In this document: one piece after another, positions 34,835 to 47,129 of the stretch
Layout: each line of letters opens with the position of its first letter
Position numbering within the stretch: the first letter of the stretch is position 1
Source of the DNA: Taenia hydatigena
Lineage: Eukaryota > Platyhelminthes > Cestoda > Cyclophyllidea > Taeniidae
Direction: 5' to 3'
Length of the DNA stretch: 64,000 nucleotides
Assembly (NCBI GenBank): GCA_036345935.2
Contig: JADWOT020000010.1
Location: 6,808,587-6,872,586, forward strand
Position numbers and translations under genes: made by a program
The notes under the pieces: model-generated
Databases searched by the model: none
The model's input: only the letters and a program-made list of their open reading frames with translations
What the model was told of the DNA's origin: nothing

Positions 34835-36340
34835 TTCCAAGCGACCACATTAGCATTTAAATGAGATTCCGGGATAAAAGGACAAATGGAGGCACGGACT
34901 AGAATTGGATCTTTGTTACATCGAGTTACATTGTGATGGCTACACACCAAAACTTGAGGCTCGCATCAAGAATACGGAGGCGTTACACCATCCAATCGAA
35001 TGTGCAGTATTTTAATTCTTGCCGGGTTAGAAAGTGCAATAGTATCGACTGACACAGCAGAAGTGTTCACTGGATATCTTTAGAATAGGACGATTATCCC
35101 GTCGCAGCATCATATCTCTTATACCCCTCCGAGTGTGTTTTGTTCAATTAAAGTCTGAGAAGTGATATCTTTAACAAGGAGAACTGGGGACAAGTGTATT
35201 TATGATTCAGACTTCGTCACACGCGTATCCATTCTTTTTCAGCATTGCAATGATTTATTGCTTAAGCTAGGCCGATTTATCTGCACCTGGATTGCAAACT
35301 GGTGGTAGTGCCCTTGACTCCTCCAGCATAACCAAATTTTCATTACCTTATTGAAAATCCTGCTTTGTTAATTGTTTGTGGACGTTTGTGGATTGAAAAG
35401 AAATCACTAACCACTCAAGGTTAGCTGTGCTCAACTTGGCGTCAAATTTGGCAGAAGCACACATCCCCACACAAGGAGGCAATAGCTTGAGAAAATATGC
35501 GTCCTCCATTGTATGTAAGCCTACTGCACCACAACTGGAGATAAGAAGTAGGCCAGGAAATGTGACAGCTGCAATCATTTCATCAGACCCATCTTTCCAA
35601 CTCCGGAAAGAATTCCAAATAACTAAGGCCGAAAGTTGTCATTTCTCCAAGACGATGCAGAAGATTCTTAGGTGCAGCAGAGTAGCTAAATGTAAACCAG
35701 TGCAGAAAGCACTCCATAAGCAATGTCCATCGTAGGCTTGCTCACTTCGGCCTGATGTCCTCAAGGTGATGCAGAAGTAACGACAGCGGTAGAATAAGGG
35801 AAAGCAGAAGATCAAGCAGTTATTATTGTGTCGCATTTGATGCACAAAAATAAAGTGCCTACCCTTAAGTTGTGTATTATTGGATTTCTCACACGTTTGC
35901 ACTGCTGGCTCGAATTCAGATGACTGCCTGCTTAAAGGATGTCTTTTAAATAGCTCCCCTAACATCCACACAAGAAAATATTGTGTTTAAGATTGAATTG
36001 AGCCTAATGAAAGGCCATCAAGTTGCATCGAGAACATCAAGAAATCTTTTTTTCACACTTGCACGTGTGATGTTTTGTTCATTGCTGCAAAGTGGGTATT
36101 GTTGCATTCATACGAAAGAATGGACACGGAAACTGCATTCTCAATGGGGGCTCACTGCATCACGTATCGCATTCGAACCCCCCGGCACGACCAAAATTGA
36201 GCTATGCAGTTGTAATCCATAATATCTACTTATTAACATTTCTAGATTTTGGCCGCCGCCGAGTTCCTCCGAAGCACATAAACTATGATTTACTTAGCAG
36301 CCACAGAACCGTTTAATTTCTAATACCTAGACGTAGCGTA
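34835..36340. other. intergenic, no supported gene
   Basis: Short frames only. No family recognised. Confidence 0.4.
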
Positions 36341-36574
36341 GTGGATTTAGATCTCCACTTGCCATTCATAAAAACCCTACAAGAGCGGCAATATGAGAGC
36401 AGAGAACAATTGCACCAGCGCTGTTCCATTTATGTCAACCGTATTAAAACAGTAGCTTGCTTACCCAATTATGATATTCATTTCGATGTGAATGACTTAG
36501 AATGTGAATGCGCCCAATATATTAGGTCCTTTAACTATTACAACCTCTGCCTCCGGCAGTGTAGCATAACTAGG
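36341..36574 (+). CDS. candidate exon, unknown protein
   Basis: An open segment following a TACCTAG acceptor-like site and ending near AACTAG|GTTAGT. The translation contains LQERQYESREQLHQRC and FDVNDLECECAQYIRSF, which looks coding (charged helix, Cys pairs). I cannot name it or connect it to other exons. Confidence 0.22.
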
Positions 36575-36719
36575 TTAGTGTATTTCAGGCTAGAGCTTTG
36601 TTTCCACCCCTGTTGTATTGACACAGGCCAACCACTTGCGGCATAATGCGTGGAAGTAAATCAGACACCCAATCCCTCCACCGGACAGTGAGCCCGTGGT
36701 CACAACCGAACTATCACCT

Positions 36720-36836
36720 TCCTTTGATCCACACCATTTTAGGCCCTGTAGGACCAGCCAAACAATGGCAGCTCGTAGACCGAACTGCATCGATACTTAC
36801 CATACAAAGTTGCAAGGTAAGGACCGATAAACGGTG
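36720..36836 (-). ncRNA. spliced-leader (SL) RNA gene
   Basis: SL RNA donates its 5' exon to many mRNAs by trans-splicing, giving them a common capped start. Read on the minus strand, 36836-36801 is a 36-nt exon opening CACCGTTTATCGGTCCTTAC and ending TTTGTATG. It is followed at once by the donor GTAAGTATCG. From memory it differs from the Echinococcus SL at two positions and keeps the terminal ATG typical of flatworm leaders. Downstream, 36788-36768 folds as an 8-bp hairpin (GCAGTTCG with CGAGCTGC, loop GTCTA). It is followed by ATTGTTTGG, a plausible Sm-protein site. The 3' end near 36720 is a guess based on the roughly 100-nt length of cestode SL RNAs. One copy seen here. Confidence 0.85.
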
Positions 36837-36839
36837 CCA

Positions 36840-39800
36840 CACGTCCACACACTTTGAGCCTGTTGCCACCAAGAGCCTTGCCCAAAATTCTTTTCAAAAT
36901 TTCTTTTGCTAAATACAGCATGTTATAGTAAAGCAACTTAATCAACGTCAGTCAGTGCACATTACTTACACAAAACACTTCTAATTTGCTCATTTACTAC
37001 CACCATTTTCCCGTTGTCTGCAGTAGAGTGTTTCATTTACTAACTAGCTTTTCAGTAGTACCTCTCCTCAACGCTACACCATTGTTATGCCAATAATGGT
37101 GACACCGCACCGTGCGTAAACCTTTGAGCTAATTATTAAGCAGACTACTTAATGGCTTAACGGATGAAAAGAACGCGGTCGGCCATTTAGATGCATACCG
37201 GATTCACCTTCTGTTAGTTTTAAATATTTTGCAGCTGCTTAGTGATTACGTGGGTTTGGCAATGTCTGACCACAGAGCAATCGAGGTGTAGCCCTGCTGA
37301 CTAATTTGGTAACTTAACAGAATGCAGTACCTTTTATTTCCACTTATTTAGGCGGTTGATGCCACGACCAGATATACTGTAATTGTGACACAGCTGCATA
37401 TACTAGGTCAGCGTAAGGCCATGTTTAACGTGTGAACCCGTAGTGCGTTCACAGCGTATCCGCTGGCCAACCAACTCTCACGTCACGTCCTCACGTGCCT
37501 TTATTCAACGATGTGTTTTCCATTTACGATTAGTAACCGTGTTTAAAATTGTGGTTAGAAGATGAATTCTACACCAAAGTTACTGAGCACGACTATTTTG
37601 CATAATTCACACTGAATATAACTAGTTGCCTAAGCGTGTGCGCTTGCACACAATCCTCTGAGTAAAATACCAGTTGATGGGTTTAATGCCTTCCACACAC
37701 TTCATCCACCCATATCTAACTCCTTCGCACTGCCGCAATTAGCCGCATGAGCGTTAACCGTGTTTATGGTTTCCTACATGTTGCAAGATAGCGTCGATGT
37801 GACCTCATGGCGAATTCTCGCACGAACATTAAGATGTAATTTGCAATTGGATATCATGGTGTTTTTAATGGCCTCTAATTCCTATTTGGTTCTGTGTGGC
37901 ATCAAACAATATTTTCACTAAGTAGAAGCACAATCAAACTTAGAATTTCAACTGTCGCTCCACCTCTAAAGCAGAGCTATTTCATCTTTTTCACCCTCCC
38001 AATCCAGGCCTGATAAACTACGGCTAGTTACTCCTTCATTCAGATGTTTTAAGGAGTGAATGATGGTTTTTCTACTGACCCGTGTTAGCAGGCGTTCTCG
38101 CCATAGCCTATGGAGTTTTCTGCCTTACAAAGACCCCAAAATAGGCAATCAAGATATGCTAGGAGAATGAGAGATGATGTCTGCATAAACGTCTCAACTG
38201 CCCTTCCTTGCTACTTCGGTGGAGGGTGGCAATCACCTCAAACAGCTGTAAAGCCATGCCCGTCACGTGTACGAAGTCCAAGAATTAATAAACACAAGTC
38301 AGCTCTATTCACTCGATGAAGAAATAACCATAGAACTCAGTTCGACACATCATTAATGCTTTTGGAACTCGATTTTGCCAGCTAGATTTGATTTTTCTCC
38401 TGACATTTCTGCCTAACAGGAACTACATGAATTAACCGTCTCGTATCACAATACACCTTTTGTCACTTAATTATAGGCAAAGAAAGTCAGCATGTAAGTT
38501 TGCCACCTAGTTCCATCCTACCTATCTGTGCACTTTGTTGCACTCTCACTTTATTCCTCCGATGCATTGTTATGTATTCGTCCACATTTCTACCCCCTCA
38601 TCTGTTCACACACGTCCGCAAAAATCATTGTTATTATCCATTATAGACAACTCGTGGCAATTTTTGCTTGTCTGTCTGCTTTTTACAAAGTCAGCTAGCC
38701 TCGCAAGCATGCAATCTGCACTGCTTCTACTTTGACTCATTGATTCCATACCATTCCGTCACTACATGGCTTACTAACCCAGTTCTGCATCATTCAGCAA
38801 TTGCGCTTCCGTCAATTCATTCCATGTACATCTATGATAATTTGCTGAAACAAGTCATGGTCGCTTGTTGAAATAAGCTTTAATGGATAGAAGTTCTGCA
38901 ATCTTTTGCTCCTCTTTCTCTTGACTAAGTTCTACTAGATTTCTTCTTCCTAACATTCCCGTAGCCTCTTCCGACCCTCCACGATCTGTTAGCCTTAAAT
39001 TTTTGCATAGGCCTCCGTATGCAGAGTCGCACGCGAAAGCAGAGCAAACGACAATGCTTATGCTGAATAAAGAGTCACCAAAAAGGTTGAGGAAGGGCAA
39101 TGCAGGTTGATGAACTAAGCCTTTTTAAAGTGCACGTAAGAAGTGTTTGACGCGTTTCCATACTTTTCCAAAAAAAATTTGACTCGGGTTATTGACACTT
39201 CCCATGCCCGAGACATATGAGATTGCCTTACCATCAATTAATGGTAAAGTTAGTTTGACACACGTCAACCACACCTATCCACCCCCACATACGTCAGTAA
39301 AAGCCATTTCGTCAGTCATGGTGCGTGCTCTTATTGCGTCAATTACAGTCTTAAAATGATCGCATTACCAGAAATCTGCTCCGGAAACACCGCAGCAATT
39401 AGAAGTTCTACCACGTACGTTTGCGTACTTCATCCACGTTCCCTGTCAAAAATAACTTTCATTTGGAGAATGTTTAATTGCGATGGACATGTTGACCTAG
39501 TTGCTAACACACCACTTCTACTACGTGTTACCTACTAAAGCAAATTTAAATGCAGGTGTCACCTACGCGTCAACTATCTATTCCTAACGCTAGCCACGCA
39601 TCCTCGGAGACGTTCACACGATCTTGTGGATACAGATTTCTTGGCCAAAATGGAATGGGTGTGTGAGTATTCACCCCTCTAAATGTGTCTGTCCTGCTTA
39701 TGCTTATCGGCCAATCGCAGACGGACCCTATTGAGCTGAAGACTTCTACAATGCGACTGAGGGAAGAAGTGACTGCCCTTCTTAAGCCTAGCTTAAATCA

Positions 39801-42060
39801 TCAATGCTCTAGGCACTAAATAATAATGACTATGCAACATCGATTGTTAATTTGATTCGTACTTTTGTTTCAAGGTACTTCCCTTTTACAAATATGAGAT
39901 GAAAACAACTGTTATAAAATGTAAGTTGGGACATCACTATAACGCTACAACACCGTTTCCATAAGATTATATCGGTAAAAAGGCTACCAAATAAATGTTA
40001 TTTGGGTGGTAGAGCAGAAAAGAGAAGAGGAGAAACAATAGGATGTATAGTGAATTTAAGTCTTTTGGGGTTTCAGTAAAGGCAGGGAACATTGCAAGTG
40101 GTGATGAGTGTGACTAGAAGGAAGATAAAGTTGGCGGAGTTAGAGATAAATTTAGGAAACAGCAAAGCGGACGCAAAGACCAATAGCCGAGAAGAGACGT
40201 GTGCCTGTAAATTAAACTAAAAGGTTGGGGCACAAATCTGACAACATGGTCACTGATTTGTGCTGGAGAGGAACGCGATATGCCAAGCTCTGTGAAGGTG
40301 CAAGCATAATGAACCACCACATTTGACTAAATACTAATTCCCAACACGAGCTAATTCCTGATTGACTGATTCCTTATAAAAGGATAAGGTTTATGCTTGG
40401 CCGGAAAAATGGCAGATTTTTCATGCGGAAAAGACTGCATACTTTAATTTCGAATGTTTATTTGAATAGTCAAACTTGTCGCTCGTGCGTAAAGAGTCAG
40501 ATCTGGAGCTCAAGTATTTACATTGTGGGACACCCGACTCTGTGCATCCAACTCAAGCCTTTCGGTGTCATGAGATGGTTTTACAAAATAACTAGCAGCG
40601 TCTTCACAAGCGGATCGTCTTGCGTTGAAGTGACATCTGATGTCCTCAATTTTGCTATCTCTGTCACCAACAGCATTTGGAGACGGGTGAAGAAACATTA
40701 AACCACGATTTACTCACTTCTCGGCTGTTCGGCGCTAGTCGTATGCAAAAGTCGGAATTTTATAATTGCTTTATGAGAATGTCAGTTCTAAACAAGCCGC
40801 TGGTTCCTGGGATTAATTGCACAATGGCCTGAATTGTAGGAGGGACATGGTCACGTATGGGTAGAGTACCACGAATAAGCACTAAAGGATAGGCCGGATT
40901 CGAACCCTCAAAGTGCAACAGAAAATGAATACAGTCCACTTTGGTAACATGATCCTTCCAAATCTTTAAAAAAATAAAGAGTGGTGTTCCTTGATCGCCT
41001 TGCGGTGTTTACTGTTTCCTAGGTTAAGTCGCATTAATATGCAATTGCCTTTGTAGGGCCTTTACATCGAATTATTATTCTAGCTATAAAAAGTAGCATG
41101 TTTTGGTAAAAGGCGGAGCATTTACTGATGTAGCAAGCAAAACTATCAAGAACATTCACTAAACTTCAAATATATTAAGAAAGCAAAAAATGCAATAGCT
41201 ATAGCCCAGAGTTAAGGCTGATGATGGGTAGAGCCTATTTTAATTTCGTCTACACGACATTAGTTGCCTAGCAATCCAAAATTAGTGTCAAATTAAATCA
41301 AAGTTGTCTTATTGCATGGCTTTGAACCTAAGCTATCTCGCCTTACATTATGACTTTACTCATTCTATCGTTGTTTCCTTGTAATCGACAAGGATTCCGG
41401 TGAAAGCGTAGATTATGGCAGGTTCGAAAAGTGCAGACGAAATTGCGCCGCAGGTATATTTCTTGTGCTGGAATAATAAAATAGAGATAAAAAAGAAGCA
41501 TATGCTTTGTGCCGCGAATATTCTTGATATCGCTGCGATTATGGACACAGTAATCACCTTATCGTGGCCTGTTTATTTTTTTGAATTTAATCGAATCTTA
41601 ACAAATTAGCATTTTTCACAAAGTCCTACTGGTAGGAAGCGCCTTTCAATGAAGCTCGTTTAATTGATAATCCACAAGTGGGCGCCTATTTATAAGATTA
41701 TGTACACTGATGATCCTCCGTCTTTATAATAAAGGGCAAAGTGAAGCCGATATCACCAGGCTTGATATGAAACCGATCCCACTAGGACTCAGGCGCCAAA
41801 CAAGGTAAGCCTTCTGTTAGACCACATTTTGTTTTGCGGCTGCAAAAAGAACGCGTTATGTCCCAAATTTTAGGTTACATTCGTTTCTGTAAAGTACAGT
41901 CCCATTTTAAGACGCCAGATATTAAGAAACCACCGCAATGCGATGCATATGCTATAGAAATTGATTACACGAAGCCGAAATGCACCAACGAAGAGCAAAT
42001 GGCGGGCACTGAGTGTCCGACAGTCTAGTAGATAGGGGCATTGCCTATTTCACGATCCGG
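36840..42060. other. intergenic, no supported gene
   Basis: Over 5 kb of AT-rich DNA with only short frames (longest 102 codons at 40393-40701, unrecognised). A TTCGAA word at 40893-40898 resembles a tRNA T-loop, but the flanking stem does not pair. Confidence 0.4.
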
Positions 42061-42078
42061 AACCGCACATCATCATCC

Positions 42079-42178
42079 AAGACCTTGTTCTAGTGCACCA
42101 AAAACCTAAAAAATTATTTTAATTAAAAAGCCGGAGCACATTGGGATGCTTAAGATACAACAGATTACTTACCCTTGG
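42079..42178 (+). repeat. dispersed element D, copy 1
   Basis: Direct repeat of 57619-57729. The shared order is aagacct(t/c)gt, aaaaacctaaaaaa, t(a/c)aaaag(c/t)cg, gcttaagat(a/g)caac and a(g/a)attactta, in the same register. On the minus strand both copies end in GTAAGTAAT, a perfect splice donor, so the repeat may derive from a gene fragment. Confidence 0.55.
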
Positions 42179-42194
42179 GCAAATATGCCATTTT

Positions 42195-45140
42195 ACGAAA
42201 TTGGTGCAGACTTAACAAAAGATGAAAAGCAATCGACAGTCTGCTGGACAGCACCGAATTGTGGGACACGTTGGTTAAGATTGGTTTCTTAGAAATAAAA
42301 ATACTTGGAATGGCACACTAGCAGGTGTTACTATGGTCGGTAAGAGCAGTGGCTCATAAAGACTCTGATCCAAGCAGCAATCTATTTAATAAGTACCTTG
42401 CCTTCGTCAGTTTAATGTTCAAAATTTCCCTGGGTGATGTCCTCTTAGATTTACCTTGTAATAGAGGCAAGGCACAAGCCATTATTTTCTGATTTGTAGT
42501 TTAGGTCTCCATTTAAAAGAAATCAGCGTCGTATTTGCCGCAAATAAGACGTGAAAAAGCTGCAATCAAAGTCATGATAAGAATGCTAGAGAGAAGCCCC
42601 GGTGGCGATATTTACGGTCCTTCCTTCCTCATCACCACCCTTTCACGGCTCTCCTGTTTTCGATCGTGATTAGACCATTAGTCCTATTTTCGTCAACGTG
42701 TTATTTACACGATGGTAGAATAAAAATATAATTCTCACTAAAAACGGGCATGGTCCACATTTGTGGAGCTATGAGCTGTTGGATTTTCGGACGGATCATT
42801 AAGAGTAGCGAATCGTCGATGCAGATAAATCAGTCAATGAAAGATGCTTCGTCAAACATTGCTTACTTCAGGCAGTGCTTGTGTCCAACACAACCGTTTG
42901 ACGCGTTGTCGACTGGAGCTGACGAGTGTCCGGTAGATGGGAAATTTTGGAGCAGTCCACACCACCAGAAAAGGCATGTCTGATGTTATTATTACCTGAG
43001 TTATTCAGAATGTGTGTGCATCAATTTATTTCGCAACGGGAAATTGGATTCGTCTGCTTAGCTTCCAGTTCAACCGAGCCTATCATGATGGTAATTATTT
43101 ACCGCAGTGTTAAACTTCGGCAGACGAGACTCCAGTGTGATTAACATGTGTAGCATGAAGCCACTGCTTGCTCTTCTTAACAAAGTTAGAAGCCAATTGC
43201 AGCCATGTCTGCAGTGAGCCCTACGCCCTTTGAGACTAAGTACTTACATACTCTTGTTGATGAGCACTGCTGAGCGAGCCACATTTTTTCAATTTTGCAG
43301 CTCACATGCTCAAATACAGCTTCAGGTGCATTAATCTTTGACTAAGTATTTATCGCAAGTTTCGATACGGAGCATGAAAATTCTATTTGAATTCACGAAG
43401 ACCCGAGCTTGACAGAGCCCGTGGATTTCATGTGAAGTGGTGAGTAGAATGACCGGCGTTAGCGACAGCGACAACTGTGATCATGCATAACAGCTTATCT
43501 ATCGCCCTTAATCGAAGCATGCCAATCACTGACACAAGTGACTGGTCGTTTTGTATCCACGAAAGTCAGCTGGAACAGGTGATAACGCATAAAGCTAACA
43601 CGATGAAAAACTCAACTTCGGCTTCAAAAGCGTCAAAGGAAGTGGCAAGGAGCAAAGCCGGTATTATCTGTTTCATTATCAGCCACGTCAACCTCGGGCA
43701 GAAGCAAATTTTAGTGAATTTTACTGGCACTGTCCAAAAATGTGCTTAAATTTAATGGGCACAGAATTTAGGAAGATGCAAGTATTATCGTGTCAAATTC
43801 TGCCTCGTCTCAGGTATCCGCATATTTTTTTTTTAATTAACGTATCCCAATTAGCAAGGATGTCGCTTAGTAAGTCACCTGAGTGATAACAAATTTTGCG
43901 AGTTAATTTGTTTTACGAGGCCGTCATATTAAGTGGTGTCCTAATTGGGCCCATTTCAACTCACGGGAATTGCGCACAGCCTCACTATCTCTGATGCGGC
44001 AAATAATCGTTGCAGTCGAGACTTGCAACAAGGAGACTACATGCATTGTCGATTACGATTACGACCAATACGCATATAGTCATGATTCACTTGTTTGTCC
44101 CTTGAAGAAAGTACCAAGCGTTAACGATTTTGCACATATCCTTCACTAATCTCAGACAATTCTTAGTAAACTTTTATTACATCTTATCTCATTTGTGATT
44201 TTTTATCACCACCTCCTACGAACAGTTAATAACTTGCCTACGTGCTTGCAAGTTCTGTATTGTGCTGCCTGATTTCGCGTTACATTGGCGCGTGAGCTGT
44301 GTATCCTTCTACCATCTTTAAGCGAGTAGCAAATCTAAAAGATGGAAGCGAATTGCTGCTATCTACACGAGACCGCACTGTCTCTCCTGATTTCATCAAC
44401 AAATTTGCATAAGTTTTATCGTTTTAGCCAACCTGCGGAGAGTTGGACTTCCATGCTGCAGCAGCTTGACCGGCGAGGCAGGGGTCAGACGATCAGCCGA
44501 TTAACCAGTCAGCCGACTGGATAGTCAGGACGCCAGACAAAGATCCGTGTAAGCAAGCCAGTGGGCAGAAATTCAGCCGAGAACGGTTGATTACAATCGC
44601 TAAACAAACTGAAACGCCTTATATTGCCGCACACGCCGCTGAAATGCTTACTTAAAGTCTAATTTATGGGTGTCTAAACAAACTGCATGGAAGAATAATT
44701 TGTAGCTACCATTCTGATGGTGACGAGAAACGCAAACAAATTTTGCACATTAAGAGCACTGGATATGAATGCTCATAGTAAATTGAACTAGCATGTACAG
44801 AGCAACTCGGCGTCTTGTTGAAATTAAACCAAGCAGATAATTCTTTCTTTGCGTGTTGGGATAAATTTATGAGCAATCTGCTTAAAAACGAATGATATCA
44901 GACACGACTTCTTCCTGATGACAGTGACTACCCCAAAATGCACCACTCAATGTGTATTTGCCAATTCCACTTGCATGATGTCCACTGGTTTTGCATTCGA
45001 AGCAACTGCAACTAACAGCACAATGACTGTGCAGGTGGACACTTTTCATGGAATCACTGACTGTGCTTACCGGAAATACCTGTTCAAAATCAAACCACAC
45101 GCTCGGATACTCAATGTGTTCCTTTAAAATTGATTCATAT
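42195..45140. other. intergenic or intronic, no supported gene
   Basis: Short frames only, several Cys-rich (for example 42750-42983), none with a recognised pattern. Confidence 0.35.
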
Positions 45141-45142
45141 AA

Positions 45143-45308
45143 TTAGCATTTAGGAATTGCATGAGAGGCGTCTCGCATCAGTTCACTTACCGATTGTCCA
45201 CGACACCTGAAATGCATTACCTCTGCTGGAACTGACAGATCACCAACATCCTTCGATGCCCACAACGTTGGGTCTTTTCCGTTTTTGCTGGCCTGTATGT
45301 ATTCCTGC
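45143..45308 (-). CDS. candidate terminal exon, unknown protein
   Basis: After a TTGTGTAG acceptor the frame reads QEYIQASKNGKDPTLWASKD, then SVPAEVMHFRCRGQSVSELM to a stop at 45145-45143. A GTAAGT donor at the SV could end the exon earlier. The polar, helix-like composition and the clean acceptor suggest real coding sequence. The protein is not recognised. Confidence 0.3.
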
Positions 45309-45319
45309 CTACACAACCA

Positions 45320-46975
45320 AAAGTAGGAGCAGTGAAAAGAAGAGCAAATAAGAACATGAAAGAATTGGAAAATGCAAGTGCCGGAGGAAAGGGATGCCCA
45401 TTTAACACGTGAAGCATTGCAGGGTAGCAATTATCCCCACACGACCTATCTGTGTGCCACGGGAGATGGCCATTACACACTAAAGTAAGTCTCCATTCAT
45501 TTACAAATTTGATTGGATTGATGCTAGCTTCTTTTAAACGGAGGCTGGGTTCGCAATATTGAAAGTGGTAAATGCTGCAGAGTCCCAGTTACAATGCAAA
45601 TATGACTTAGTGCATCGCGTAGAAATCTTCGAATGTTACCCTGACAAAGATGCTTTCTAATCAAGTGCTGTTCTGCGCATGCCAGCAGTTTTTGCAATGT
45701 TAGGCCAGTCGTTGCGTAATCTTGCTTCAGTTACTTCCATTTTGCGCAGTTTAGGCATCGATTTTGCGAATTTTTATTAAATAGGGTAAATACTTCACCT
45801 GAATTTATAGTGCAAATCGAGGTGGGTTGATTATTTTATGTGACGCATTCAATTAGGAGGCAAATTGGCTACTTCGAAATGGCAACGTCCACGCTCACGA
45901 GACTTCACCCGGATTAGTCAATGCAGCTACTCCTGCAACCGAAACTATCACAGTTTCAGGAATGGTAACTACGAGGATTTTTGAAGAAACAACAAAATAT
46001 CTAGCCACAAGGCTCACCTCTGCTTATTTGGTGTAGGCAAGAGGTAAATGAATACATTAGAATAATTTCTTCGTAAACCACACCGGATTACACTATAAAG
46101 CTTCTGCAGTGAATAAGGTCGCCAGCGTAAGTTGCAATGGTGCGTAGTCCTTTACAAAAGACACGACGCCCAGCTTTCCTGCAATTTAAAAAAAAGCACG
46201 GCAATAATTTACTTCAAGATGTATGCATTTCCATGCATGCAATTTGTAAGATCCAGTTATAGTATGTTTTGCATCACCTTGCATCAAAGCATTGGGCAAA
46301 ATTGTAGTTTGTGTCTTCGTCTGTATTTAATCTGTTCCAGTAAAGCAGGAAAGCACACCTCCGTACGCCAACCAATTCACTTTGTCAGAGGGTCGCTTAA
46401 AAGCACTCAGACACAGCGAGGTCGTGAATTCATGTACCTCGGCACTGTGAGAAAAGACAAAAGCTCAGTAGCTTAAGCAAACTCAAGCCATGGTTATAAT
46501 GCTGTAGATCCTACAATCACCGTTTTCATCGTCCTATCTGCGTCTGATGATTGGTTGAAGTTCATGACACAGGACGATTTTGAATGATTTCGGGGGGATG
46601 AGACTTATCTATCTTTAGATACTAGATGACTTTGACTGGTTGTAGGTAAGCCGCATAGGGAGCCCACAATGTGAGCCATTCCTACAGCCAACTAATCAAA
46701 ATGACATTAAGCCATACAGCGTGGCGCAGTACATCAGCTACTGATTTCATTGCAAACAGACATCAATGCATCCAAGGCATGAATCCGGCAAAGTTATCAT
46801 CTGTTAAATCCTGAACGTTATTACTGAGTTGGTGGATGTGGATTCATTGTAAATTTAAAAACCCTATGTCTGCGTAAATCCCCAGTCTTACCAGCAAGAG
46901 TAGGTGTGATGAAGAAGATCAGATGTTAGGCTGGGGAAAAGTGGAAGATTAAAAGAAAGGGAAAGAAAGAGTTAT
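45320..46975. other. intergenic or intronic, no supported gene
   Basis: Nothing recognised on either strand. Confidence 0.35.
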
Positions 46976-46982
46976 AATAGGT

Positions 46983-47127
46983 CTAGATACCACGGAGCTT
47001 GTGCACGGCATCTGAGCTAATTCTGGCCCCATCGGTAACGTCGTACTGCTTTCTCGTTTCCTTCATCTCCAACCATTCAGCAATCGCCAAGTTATTCGCT
47101 TGCTTGCGTGCCTCGCGAATGTACCTG
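46983..47127 (-). CDS. candidate C-terminal exon, unknown protein
   Basis: Following an ACTCACACAG acceptor, the frame reads RYIREARKQANNLAIAEWLE and ends SSDAVHKLRGI at a stop codon (46985-46983). It is a charged amphipathic helix with balanced codon use, unlike the surrounding AT-rich sequence. The preceding exon may be about 47270-47195 (acceptor TTCTTCATTTAG at its upstream edge), but joining them needs a weak donor. Not recognised. Confidence 0.38.
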
Positions 47128-47129
47128 CT

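Noticed and set aside
40885..40925. tRNA-like TTCGAA T-loop word
   Set aside because: The flanking T-stem does not pair and no matching A-box or cloverleaf could be found on either strand.
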